Shown here piece by piece: positions 37,801 through 47,184 of a stretch of 64,000 nt of DNA (position 1 is the stretch's first letter; each line of letters starts with the position of its first letter). Under the pieces are notes generated by a model. The model was given only the letters and a program-made list of their open reading frames with translations. It searched no databases and had not been told where the DNA came from. The position numbers and the translations under genes are program-made. The DNA lies in contig JAMZAV010001839.1 in NCBI GenBank assembly GCA_024449915.1, positions 1-64,000 of the forward strand, read 5' to 3'. The DNA comes from Sweltsa coloradensis (lineage: Eukaryota; Arthropoda; Insecta; Plecoptera; Chloroperlidae).

Positions 37801-40800
37801 GTATCAGTACCACCGGATTTGCCACCAGCAGTTTTGGCATTGTCTGTGCCAACGGATTTCCACCAGAAGTTTTGGCATTGCTGTTCAACCGATTTGCCAC
37901 AGCAGCTGTGGTAGTATCAGTACCGCCAGATTTGCCACCAGCAGCTTTGTAGTATCAGTACCACCGGATTTGCCACCAGAAGCTGTGGTAGTATCAGTTC
38001 CAAGCGATTTGCCACCAGCAGCTGCGGTAGTATCAGTACCGCCGGATTTGCCACCAGCAGTTTTGGCAGTGTCTGTACCAATCGTATTTGCCACTTCCAG
38101 CATTGACAGGATCATCGTCAGTCTCAGCTTGAGATAAGACGTGTTCTTCCTCGATGGTATTTTCATCTTCTTCGGCATTTTCAACACTCACAGATGTTGA
38201 GTTAACACTTTCGTTATCATTTGTACATTTTGTTTCTTCTTTTCGTCCTAGTCCGTTGATTGATTTATCATTGGTGATAGTGTCAGGAGAAACCACCATG
38301 ACGCTACCAATATCTGGTGTTTTGTGATTTGCTAATGTTGCCGCTTGTTTAACTTCCGGTGCATTGGTTGTAGCAATACTGACAGTTGATTTGTTGGCAA
38401 TTGATCCAGATGATTTTAGCTTTGGTTCTGGTGCAACGGTTGTAGTGCAACTGACAGTGGATGTGTTATTTGCTCCGACTTGCTTTCTCTCAGATGTTAC
38501 GTTAGAGGTGCAACCATTCATTAGTGAGGTAAAACATGAATTAGTAACTTCCTTATTGTTTTGCTTTGTAGAAATTGTTTTGCTACATTCAGGAGACGAG
38601 GAGCAATTTGACGTGATAGTCTTTTGCTCAGATTTTGGCATAACAGTCGATGTGCCGCAAATAGTTGTTATTTTTTCACTTGAAACACTATTTGCTAAGT
38701 TTTTAGTCGGTAAAACGGTCGTTGGTTCCACTGAATTTGATGATTTGACATTCAGAGCGAGATTGTCTCGACTTGTTCCCGATTTAACATTTGCTTGTGT
38801 ATCAATACCAAGAGTTGTTGGTTTGTCACATATAGGATTGGAAGACGTCAATGTTTCTGATATTTTGTCAACTTTATTGGTAGTTACAAGGTCTTGTTTC
38901 ACATGGGATGATAAACCATCTTTGCCAATTTTGTTACCTTGATCTGTATTTTTGTTACGATCTCCAAGTTCAGACCGGTCACGAGACACGGTGCTACAAC
39001 CTGAAGTCGCCTCCTTTTCTGTTGTCGAATCTGCACACGATTGCGTCAAGTTAACATTGGATGGAGACACAGTACTGGGTGTGGGTAGAGGATTATTTGT
39101 AGATGTCAAACTATGCAAAGTTCTTAATCCTTCAAGCATTTTCCAAACAGCTTCGGCTGCAGCTGCATCAGTTTTAATCTTGGATTGACGATCTTCGTTC
39201 ACCACATCGTCAGTTTCTTTATTCCCAATCGCATTGGCATTGCCAAAGAATTTGGCAGGGTTAAATACTAATATTTGAATGAGTTCTTCTAAGGCCAAGT
39301 GGGTGAGTACGCCCTTACAATCTGCAATGGCCGCCGACAGAATAGACTCTGCTAGCACCTCCTGACATTTGGGGGCGTTCATAGCATGTTGAACGGCGTA
39401 ACTCGTCAGTAAATCTTTGAAATATTCAGGTGTGATCGATTTCCAAACTCGGTTTATTGAATCTCCGACATTTTTAGATGAGAACGTTATGTTTGTCAAT
39501 ATTCGTGGTAGTTGTGACTTTAAAACTTCGTCTAAAGTTGAAATTTTGAGTTTCTCTAAAATATCACGAGGACATTCCGCGTTGAATTTACGTTTTATCG
39601 TATCGTCGAGTATTTTACCCATTGCGACATTATTCGCCTCGATATCAAGTTCAATGTTAGCCTCGATCGTTGCGTCACACATACCATTACCATCAGTCAC
39701 AACACCAATGTCTTTTACTTGTTGGTTGCTTAAAACTTGAAAAGCTTTCGATAGAACATTCTGAAGTCTCGTTTGCAAATCCTCGTTTCTACATCCTGGA
39801 AATGAGCCTTGCACACTGTCTAATACGTGTTTTAATTCGGGGGTGTCCCTAATGATGATTCTTGCGTTGTCAACTGCCGACGCAATGCTCTCCCAGTCGT
39901 AGGGCTTGGTCCCGCGACTCGTCCGCGTGGGGTACACCGATACATTCCCGGGAGGTCCCGGGAGTTGAAGAACACTAGTCACATTCTCGAGGACGTCGAC
40001 GAGCTGTAACACACTCTGCATGACGTCGTCATAGAGTATCGCGTTCCCGCCGCGCTCGTTCAAAATGGGGTAGACGTTGTCGAAAGGAACAGTTTCGAGC
40101 GCTTTGTATGCGATTGCGATAACAAGACCGAGCTGCCATATCTCACGAAGTTGTCGCTCGACATTGTCCGTGTCCACGTGACTGCTGTTGGACGACTCCA
40201 CCTGGACATAGTTGGCAATCATAAAATATAGCCATCAAGATAATTACTAGAGATACGCAAATTTAGTATTTTAGGTTTTTGATACTTTATCGGTGAAAAT
40301 TTATTTTGGGAAACGCTACAAATTGCAAATTTTTACCAATAATTAGAATTTCTCGTATCATAACTATTTATAATTAGTAGACCATTGTATTATTAAGTGG
40401 CTATTAAATTGAAATGTTCCTATGAAGTAGGCCTATCATTTTCCCATTAGAAGTGCAAGAAGCTCACCACATTTAGGATTTTAGTGGGAAAAAATAATAG
40501 ACGCCACAAAATGCTAAATTTGGAAAAATAAATACTAAATATTCTAAGTTTAAATGCTACTTTTACGTGATTCTAAATCAATACAAATTACTATTTAATT
40601 TTATGACTGTTGGATGAGCTCAGTCAAACCATGCTTTAATGCGGAATGGTTCTGTTCATAACAATGCTTAGTTTTTTTTTAGTAACTGCTCGTGAATATG
40701 TTATTAAAGAAACAATTTGTATAGTAATTTCCTTAGCTTATGTAGGAGACATTTATTTAAAATGTGTAAATAATATCTGCTATAGCTATGAGCATATATA

Positions 40801-42341
40801 ATTTAAAATAACAAAAAATTATTAAAAATCTTATGGGTGAAAATTAGAAGTCAAAAAGTGGTTTAGATCGTTGGAATAAGCGCTCAGGCGACTTGTAATT
40901 TGTTTTAAATGGACCCGAGCTCATTCAAATGTCGTAAGTAAGCGTTATTCTACGCGAGTTAACCTAAAACTCTGCTCAAGGGATAGATCACAAGCGGTTT
41001 CAGTTTTAGAATTGTAGCAATAAAACCGGTCACTGTATTCAGCTGTGTTGTATTTGTTATGTGTAACCATTTTATCAGTAAGAAATATCAGTTGAATAAC
41101 TCGTTAGATATTCATGTACTTGCTCAGTCTATCGCCTGTATCATCGGTATTGGTTCTTTAAGATTTACCTGATAATTACTCGAGATTACTACTAAATAAG
41201 ATCGAAATAGTGCAACCAATGATTGATAGGCCTAATTCGTAGAGAATAAATACATGTATGGAAAAAGACCCCAATATTGTTTTAAACAGCATTCTCTTTA
41301 ATATTAATATTCGAAGTGTGTATACCAAAGGAAAACATAACTTATCACAACACTGATAAAATTTTAACGAACAGCTTTTATATTTTCCTATTTTAAATTA
41401 AGTTACCATTGCACGGAATTGGTAGCATGTGTACGATCCGCTAAAACATCTTTAATGTCAACATAATTTTTGTTTATTTTTGTTTTAACACATAAATGCG
41501 TTAAAGATTACTAGAAAGGGGCAATGCCCCATTCACATTTAGTGTCTAGCAACCTACTAAACTTAATAACAATACATTACAATTAAAATTAATTAAAAAT
41601 ACAATTGCCGTTAAAACGATGTATTAAATATAAAATATAATAAAATAATCGGAAACTAAGTTGATGTGCAACACTGACTTCACCATAAGTGTAAACTGAA
41701 ACCGTTTCTAAACTATCCATAGTAGTACTAACTATTATGAGCATTTTGATACCATAAACACGATTTAATTTATTTAATTAATACGTTAACAAAATAATGT
41801 AATCACGAACAAATATTTTTACATTTTCACACAATTAGGCTTACGTGTTCCAACTTTATACATCAAATTGATCTTTTCTTATTTTAAGAAACGGCATTTC
41901 AATAATTAACAGTCCAATTAATCAAAAGTGAATAGTAGCTGCATTAAATTACTTAAAAATTTACGAAAGTCAAACCAACAATATTTAAAGCTGAATAAAC
42001 AACTAATAACCTGTACGTCTTAATTGGACTCAAATTTACAATATCATTACTTGGTAATTTTGCCAGGAAATAAAATACGTGTTAGGCAAATATAAATATT
42101 TGACCCAGTGCATAAAAATTTGCAAAATTCCCAGAAAGCACTAATTTATTGTAGCGTAAGCAAAATCTTGAAATAATAACAAATCATAAATAAGTAATTG
42201 TTGATTATGTGGAAATATATGTGAAAATTATTTATTAACAATTATTAATGAGATCGAACGAGAACCGACACTTACTTGCTGTCCGCTGCCATACGCAACA
42301 AAGCCGATAAATAGCACCCAGTCCACCGTGGTAAACTTCAT
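28335..42341 (-). CDS. giant secreted Ser/Glu-cluster repeat protein, two coding exons
   Basis: Coding exons are 42341-42276 (22 codons) and 40201-28335, joined at CAA|GTAAGT...CCAG|GTG in phase 0. Predicted length is about 3,975 aa. In order: signal peptide; helical Cys domain (39110-40201); Ser/Thr linker; Gly/Thr/Asp repeats; Cys cluster; a long array of 20-24 aa units; basic tail ending LLLLSSEEG (stop 28335-28337). The array alternates K/R/H/P linkers with Ser-Glu clusters, about 32 SSEE in total. SSEE gives two overlapping S-x-E sites, the consensus of secretory-pathway FAM20C kinases and of casein phosphopeptides, so heavy phosphorylation and Ca2+ binding are likely by analogy. I know no homologue; a silk, glue or biomineral matrix role is inference. 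The frame shifts near 38088, 37949, 37915, 37861, 37485, 35630, 35340, 33730, 32870, 31850, 31425, 31285 and 28805, with repeat consensus resuming each time. That points to sequence error or recent decay. Confidence 0.82.
29150..29520 (-). repeat. 24-aa tandem repeats in the giant protein
   Basis: Five units of K-V-R-S-S-N-V-K-I-V-R-P-D-Y-S-S-K-S-S-A-S-S-E-E, 72 bp each. Longer and more uniform than the 22-aa units, with an added Y/F (PDYSS, PENFS, PNHFS). Confidence 0.8.
29690..29910 (-). other. second CxC module in the giant protein
   Basis: HHRCSCYNTSR followed about 30 residues on by SKCSCTGSSR. It matches the module at 34040-34210 in order and spacing (KCACYNSSR ... KCPC), so a large block of the protein was probably duplicated internally. 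Confidence 0.65.
30000..32900 (-). repeat. Ser-rich array II of the giant protein (SSSEEK type, 22-aa unit)
   Basis: The clearest units, at 32090-32500, read K-P-H-P-K-S-S-S-E-S-S-S-E-E-K-H-T-R-K-I-I-K, 66 bp each. SSSEE clusters carry dense potential phosphate and the H-T-R-K-I-I-K-x-P-H-P-K linkers carry positive charge, making a regular polyampholyte. A one-base excess in an A7 run at about 32870 and indels near 31850, 31425 and 31285 shift the frame. Confidence 0.8.
33541..33735 (-). repeat. near-identical 66-bp tandem repeats in the giant protein
   Basis: Unit starts (ATCTTTATCTGAAG on the plus strand) lie at 33545, 33611 and 33677, exactly 66 bp apart, encoding V-K-T-S-D-K-D-S-S-E-E-I-N-R-N-K-L-I-K-V-P-K. 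A fourth unit beginning at 33731 is about 12 bases short, all as one- or two-base losses, and carries the stop codons that split the frame. Confidence 0.85.
33740..36900 (-). repeat. Ser-rich array I of the giant protein (SKEN type)
   Basis: About 20-22 aa units of the form I-K-V-S-H-S-K-S-S-S-E-R-S-K-E-N-x-P-T-R. Ser clusters are followed by K-E-N more often than E-E, so this half has fewer acidic clusters than array II. A cysteine module interrupts it at 34040-34210: KCACYNSSR, then about 40 residues on MKCPC. Frame changes at about 35630 (one base missing in TCTAAGATAG) and 35340. Confidence 0.7.
36900..37500 (-). other. non-repetitive segment with Cys cluster in the giant protein
   Basis: About 200 aa of ordinary sequence separate the Gly/Thr repeats from the Ser array. 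Its core near 37020-37085 reads CYNLNCNTVGICESCGEPC, five Cys in 19 residues followed by D-H-H. It may form disulphides or bind metal. A frame change is needed at about 37485 to enter it. Confidence 0.6.
37615..38095 (-). repeat. GGKSGGTDTT tandem repeats in the giant protein
   Basis: Units such as T-A-G-G-K-S-G-G-T-D-T-T and N-A-K-T-S-G-G-K-S-V-D-T (33-36 bp periods at DNA level) repeat about a dozen times. The amino-acid pattern is kept only by moving between frames. Compared with neighbouring units there are single-base losses at about 37949, 37915, 37895 and 37861 and a single-base gain at about 38088. After the tract an acidic block (ENEDIIEEEGALSNAE) echoes the one before it. Confidence 0.75.
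38100..39109 (-). other. Ser/Thr/Asn-rich linker of the giant protein
   Basis: Low-complexity stretch rich in T, S, N and K with scattered Cys (CSTVSRD, ICGTSTVM, NSCFTSLMNGCTSN). The phrase V-S-C-T-T-T-V-A-P-E-P-K and V-S-I-A-T-T-N-A-P-E-V-K forms a short internal repeat. It ends in an acidic patch (ENAEEDENTIEEEHVLSQAE). Many potential O- and N-glycosylation sites. Confidence 0.65.
39110..40201 (-). other. N-terminal helical domain of the giant protein (about 364 aa)
   Basis: Non-repetitive, amphipathic and leucine-rich. Cysteines recur at comparable places: FPGCRNEDLQTRL, GMCDATIEANIEL, NAECPRDILEKL, NAPKCQEVLAESIL and IADCKGVLTHLALEEL. In several, a Cys sits just ahead of a predicted helix with hydrophobics three to four residues apart. 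Three N-x-S/T sites (NSS, NVT, NVS) lie in its first 100 residues. Large repetitive secreted proteins often carry a folded terminal domain that controls assembly; that role here is inference. No family recognised. Confidence 0.7.
40202..42275 (-). other. intron 1 of the giant gene
   Basis: Bounded by GTAAGT (42275-42270) and CCAG (40205-40202). About 2.07 kb, very AT-rich, without repeats that I can name and without open frames of note. It separates the signal peptide from the rest of the protein. Confidence 0.75.
42276..42341 (-). CDS. coding exon 1: signal peptide of the giant protein
   Basis: Starts at the ATG at 42341 with MKFTTVDWVLFIGFVAYGSG followed by QQ. This is a short charged start, a hydrophobic core (VLFIGFVA) and small residues before a likely cleavage near GSG. 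The open frame continues upstream without another ATG, so this Met is the start. The donor 42275-42270 is GTAAGT, a perfect consensus. The exon codes for nothing beyond the targeting signal. Confidence 0.8.
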
Positions 42342-42367
42342 TGTTGTCTCACATAGCAACGCACCAT
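42338..42367 (-). promoter_or_regulatory. 9-codon upstream ORF overlapping the main start codon
   Basis: An upstream ATG at 42367 opens MVRCYVRQQ and stops at TGA (42340-42338), which shares bases with the main ATG as ATGA. If it lies in the transcript, terminating ribosomes would sit on the main start, allowing reinitiation or dampening. The transcription start is unknown. Confidence 0.4.
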
Positions 42368-42463
42368 GACAACAAGAACAAGAGACCAGCCAAGCAGAGC
42401 ACTCACTAACCCAACTCAAGACACGGAACGACAGAATATTTCGTGTAACAATAACACAGAGTG

Positions 42464-42471
42464 TTTATTTA
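42464..42471 (-). promoter_or_regulatory. TATA-like element upstream of exon 1
   Basis: TAAATAAA on the minus strand, about 125 bp upstream of the ATG, which would place initiation near 42435. In AT-rich DNA such words are common, and no convincing initiator follows. Confidence 0.18.
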
Positions 42472-42479
42472 CATAGGTA

Positions 42480-43370
42480 TTCAAAACGTTTGCGGTATGT
42501 TGTATAACCGTGCTGATGAGGCGGGAATGGTGGTGTCAATATACTCGCAAAACGCCAACATACGAGCTGTTTTTTATCGGACGTATGCTACACCATTCAC
42601 ATATCTAAAATAAGTTACACATCGAAGTACAATACGGAAATAATCAAATTAAACCGCTCAATTTAAATACGACTAACAAATCAAAACTAAAATCTGGAGT
42701 CTCGTTGGTGGGCATTAGGGATGTCGACGGCCCGAAAATATTGATGAATCGTTTTTTATATCGAATTTAAGAGGTAGTTACAAAATATTTACTGTTGTAC
42801 TTAATAAATATTGGAAATAACGTTAAAACTTCCGATTATTTGATTAATTATCGGTTCGTCAGGACTGGATATCAATATAAAATAACTCATCAACGAACTA
42901 CAGAATTTGGCATCCATAATTAAATTTAAAATATTAAAATAATTATAATAATTTAATAGATAATATTTTATTTCCTTTAATTGACAAAAATATCAATACA
43001 TCTGAAGGATTAGTATTAGCCACGTATATAACTAACTAACTCATTCAATAAATATAAAATATATTATCATAAGAGCCAGTATAGGGTGCCAGAAAATGCA
43101 CGGCTAGCGACTGTACTTGGTAAATGCAACATGCCACCAGACGCGCGGCAAAAACAGAGAAACACAACAGATGATCAATCCGTCTCTTCCAGACAGCTAA
43201 GAATCCAATTACACACTTTTTATTCTCGGACACTCGAAATGAGTTTGTCTGGAAGAGAGAATAGTCTGGACGAGCGGGCTAAGATACATTGCCACGCAAT
43301 GTTGTGCAGACATTACTTTAATAGAGTATTTTAGAATCTTACCACAAGCAGTCACACAACTGATTTTTAG
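42480..43370. other. intergenic upstream of the giant gene
   Basis: AT-rich. The open frame at 43086-43334 (+), just before a LINE tail, may be the degraded 3' end of the element's coding region, but I see no diagnostic motif. Confidence 0.4.
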
Positions 43371-43553
43371 TGAAATTATTGTGTTTTAATACATTGTTGT
43401 AATATAAGTATTTGAAATATTTACTTAACTGTTAGTTCATTGCTGTATCTGCATCTATGTAAGTAGATATATTTAGTTGTCCTCCACCTCCATTGTAAAT
43501 CAGTTTTTTAACTGAATAGGATAGACGTTAAATAAATAAATAAAATAAATAAA
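43371..43553 (+). repeat. LINE 3' tail with (AAAT)n
   Basis: Contains TGCATCTATGTAAGTAGATA, TTGTAAATCAGTTTTTTAAC and TGAATAGGATAGACGTTAAA, ending in AAAT units. Nearly collinear with the copy at 5690. Confidence 0.75.
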
Positions 43554-43714
43554 AAAGAAGATCATGCAGTAGTCGGCCCTTGAACAGGTGTAAAGTTTCG
43601 AGTTTAAGCATGGTAAGGAAATAGGCCCTAAAGGCATGGTTATAGTCGTCACTTCAAAAGAAGAATTAGAACAATTAAGAAAATAATCGTGTAAACCTAG
43701 TGTTTTTTCTTGTT

Positions 43715-43775
43715 CTCCAATGTTAAACAGTTTTTTCAGAACTAAATAGGACATACATAATAAACGATTATATTT
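43715..43775 (+). repeat. LINE 3' tail, short diverged copy
   Basis: CAGTTTTTTCAGAACTAAAT then AGGACATACATAATAAACG resembles the tail core. It lies only 160 bp beyond the preceding copy. Confidence 0.45.
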
Positions 43776-46739
43776 TATATAATTCCGTATCTCCAAATAA
43801 ATTAACATTCAGTTTGGGAGGAGATAGCTCAGTGATTTGGACTATTTTCCCCTTTCTCTCATCCTGAAGCAAGTTCTTCAGTCCCCACTTCATCTGGTTC
43901 TTTTTCCATACATTACTGCTTTCTTACCAAGTTCCTCTAATTCTCCTGATTTCCCCCAATCTTTCCAATTCTACATCCTCCGGAGCCAGGTTTCTCTCGT
44001 CTGTACTGTTCTCTTATGCTTCTCTCTCCATCCTTTCAAAATCACTTCTGGGTATTCTTTACGCAAACATTCTTATTATTGATTAAGATCATTGAACATT
44101 AATCTTTAAACATTAAGAGCAAAACATACACAAATAATGAACTGAAAATCTTCTGTAAAAGGCTCAAAATCGGATACCAAAGTCTGAAACTAGCACACAG
44201 AAATATCTCGTTTCAATTGACCAAAAAACAGATCCGTGAAAGCAGCTCAGATGTTCATTATTATTCCGCAAAAGAAAATAAAGTGAGAATATTCAGTGAG
44301 CCTGAGATGTATGAATTATTTATCAGCTCGTAATGGAAGACAATTGGCTCCTGTGGCGGCACAAACCGCGGACAGACAGACATCTTGGGGCGTGAGAAGA
44401 GAGCAAGGTGTGTGTACCAGGGATGGAAAGTAATTTATGCTGATTATTTAGCCGACGAGTGGCACCGTTGAGTAGGCTTTAAGAGCAAGGTAGAGCTTAG
44501 ACGGATCATGGTGAAGCATGGTTCACGTTCACAGCTCTGAGTTTGAGACCCAGGACAGAGTTATGTTTTGTATTTTCATACATATTGTATGACATACATT
44601 GAAGTAAAGTCAATATTTATTGGTCAATGCAAGCGCTGACAGCTCGAGAATGCCGTTCAGAACATAGAACACATTTTTATGTTTACAAACTATAATAATT
44701 TATAACAAAATTATGAAATTATGAATTGTAACCATGGTTGTAAAGATCATTGTGCAGAATATTTAATACAATACACACGATAGAAGGTTTGGTAGATTTT
44801 CTACTTCGAACGGCATAGGCACACTCGTAATTATTTAATTGGGATACAATTATTACAAACAGTGAAAGTGATAATTTTGAGACACTAATCCTACACGTAC
44901 CTATATCACCACCATCCAAAAGAAGGAAACCCAGAGTAGAGACTACCATTGTTATTTTTACCAACATAACTCCATAATATTAAATTTCATTTTAAACTTC
45001 ACAATCTCCATATATATAAAGGAATTAATTAATTTAAAACAAAACATGTTATTACTTAAAAATATCCGTTTATCAAAATTATCAACTTGACCTTCAGAAA
45101 ATGAAAATGTCGATCGATGAAGTTGATGTATGCGGTACAGATTTGTGTTCCAATACATGAACTTATTTCGTTAAATATTTTGAAAGATGCATTGTGGTAA
45201 AACGTAATTTGCTGTACTCTCTATGCAAGTACATTACTATTTAATGGAACAAAATTTGCATTTTAAATTGCAATATTGCAGAACGGTATTGAAAACCCGC
45301 ACATTTCATATCTATAGCCTAACAATTCTCTTATCAGTACTCAACATTCACGATGATAAGTTAAAAACACACAAGTGACATAAAGAAGCAAATATAATCA
45401 TTCATTTCCGAAAGTATCATCAACTCAGAAGTGTCAGTTAAACGAAATCAAAATAATCCCAACCAAAAATGTATTTTCCGATATAAATTCGTGATACGTG
45501 CCTTCATCGCATTACAGCCACTCAGTCACGATTTTTCACACCGAAGTGAACACGAGTGTCACTCACCCCCCCCCCCCCTCCCCCGCCCCCAGCACCCAGT
45601 CGGAACACCCCCAATTACGTTACCGTGATCCAAGTCCGACGGCATTTATCTCGATTTGGTCCGTAGAGATTAAAAAAAACTGTCAGCACATCAGCGACGA
45701 AATGTTGTCATCCAGCTAGCTACAATCAGCAAAGTTCATATTTGATGTGTTATCCGACGTCGACAGTCGAATAAAAATGTAATTTAGCTGCCTTCAACAT
45801 CACCATGTTTCGAGCATGTCAAACGAACTTTGTATACAAATGGCAACAAATTACATAGTGGGTGAAAAAGAGAAAGAGAAGAAAAGAAAAGAGAGTGAGA
45901 GAGAGAGAGAGAGTGGGTGAGAGAGAGAGAGAGACTTGTCACAAAGAAGACAAATGCTCGCGGCTCGGAGTATTATCGGAAAGCTACTTGCAAAAAAGTT
46001 TCACGGAACAAAAAGTGCGAAAGCTATTCAAATATTTTTTTTCTGTTTGCAATCAATCAATCATCATTAAGAGCTAATAAAACTTACAATAAAACAGAAA
46101 ACAAAATAAAGTGCAACTGTGTCACTGCTAAAAGAGGTTGACAGAAAGAATATATTTCGTAAATGTTGCTACTAAATAGACCGAGGAGAGAAAAACTGAA
46201 CGATTTCGAATGATTCTGACGGACAAAAGCGTGAAAAATTATCAACAGTATGAAACCATGTGACGAGTAAGTATACCGAAGTGACAATCAACTTTCTAGT
46301 GCCTCAGTGCATTAGATGACGAAAAATAAAAACATTCATAACAATGATAACAATATCAATTTATACTACATAAAAAATAACAACTTGATGCTTGAATAAA
46401 CGCCGCAAAAAATAAATAAAGGGTCTTGTAAAAACCTTATAACCCTTTATTCTGCATTGACATGTTATTCAATACGGCTGATTATTGTTTTTGTCTAGAC
46501 GTAAAAAATATTCATTCATTTAAATGATGGATAAAAAATACCAGAACCAAAGCAACAAGTGTATCACAGCTGATGGTGTAAATACGTTTTGAACTACCCT
46601 TGTATCATTTGTTACAGCATGTGACACTTTAGGGAGAGAAAAGAAAGGTTGCACGAGCACTAGTTGGGATCGGAGCGCAAAGGATCCTCTTGGAACATGT
46701 TTACTTCCGGGTTCGTTCCGAACGGATCCTGTCTAGTGC
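43776..46739. other. intergenic with simple repeats
   Basis: No supported gene. Contains a C run at about 45568-45577, a (GA)n tract at about 45850-45936, and a weak tRNA-like word near 44550. The short open frames at 45862-46141 arise from the GA tract. Confidence 0.55.
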
Positions 46740-47184
46740 GCGTGCAGCAATGATATTTAACATCTATAGTAGGCTAGATTGCCAGTCTCCAATACGTCCG
46801 CACAGGCGTGAGCGTACCAAATTCACCTATTCAAGATGGCGATCTGGCGCATATATTTATTATGCTTGACATTATGTTTTAAATGCGGTTAAGTATTTTT
46901 CTGAATTGATTTAATATGGTTTTAGCTTGTGCAGCATGGGAATTCACAAACAGAAACAATAAAAAGTTATTGCATAAGGGAATTTAGTAATCATTTTGTG
47001 TTAATGGCTAATATGCTCACCTGTCAACCTGACAGCCATCTTGAAAAATATTTGGGCTACAAATCGCTACAACCTACTTTAACATACAAACTGACCTATT
47101 CAAGATGGCTTCTAATTGACACGCCAGTGTACCACTGACTGGGGATCTAGCCTATTATAGATGTTAAATATCATTGGCGTGCAG
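46740..47184 (-). mobile_element. hAT-like MITE, copy B, with 8-bp target duplication
   Basis: The body 46748-47176 (429 bp) is flanked by GCGTGCAG on both sides (46740-46747, 47177-47184). Terminal inverted repeats begin CAATGATATTTAACATCTAT at the left and, inverted, at the right. They run about 38 bp with few mismatches. Subterminal TTCAAGATGGCGATCTGG and TTCAAGATGGCTTCTAATTG form an inner inverted pair. Opposite orientation to copy A. The open frame inside has no transposase motif. Confidence 0.9.

Noticed and set aside
37615..38095. Real introns explaining the frame changes in the Gly/Thr repeats
   Set aside because: The changes are single-base gains or losses inside repeat units with neighbours intact; no GT...AG intervals fit.
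38364..38942. 192-codon open frame on the plus strand
   Set aside because: Antisense shadow of the Ser/Thr-rich linker. Repetitive codons such as TCA/TGA-poor tracts keep the opposite strand open, and its protein has no domain.
28335..42341. Naming the gene heavy-chain fibroin, sericin or dentin phosphoprotein
   Set aside because: Only composition and layout are similar. No diagnostic N- or C-terminal sequence of those families is present.
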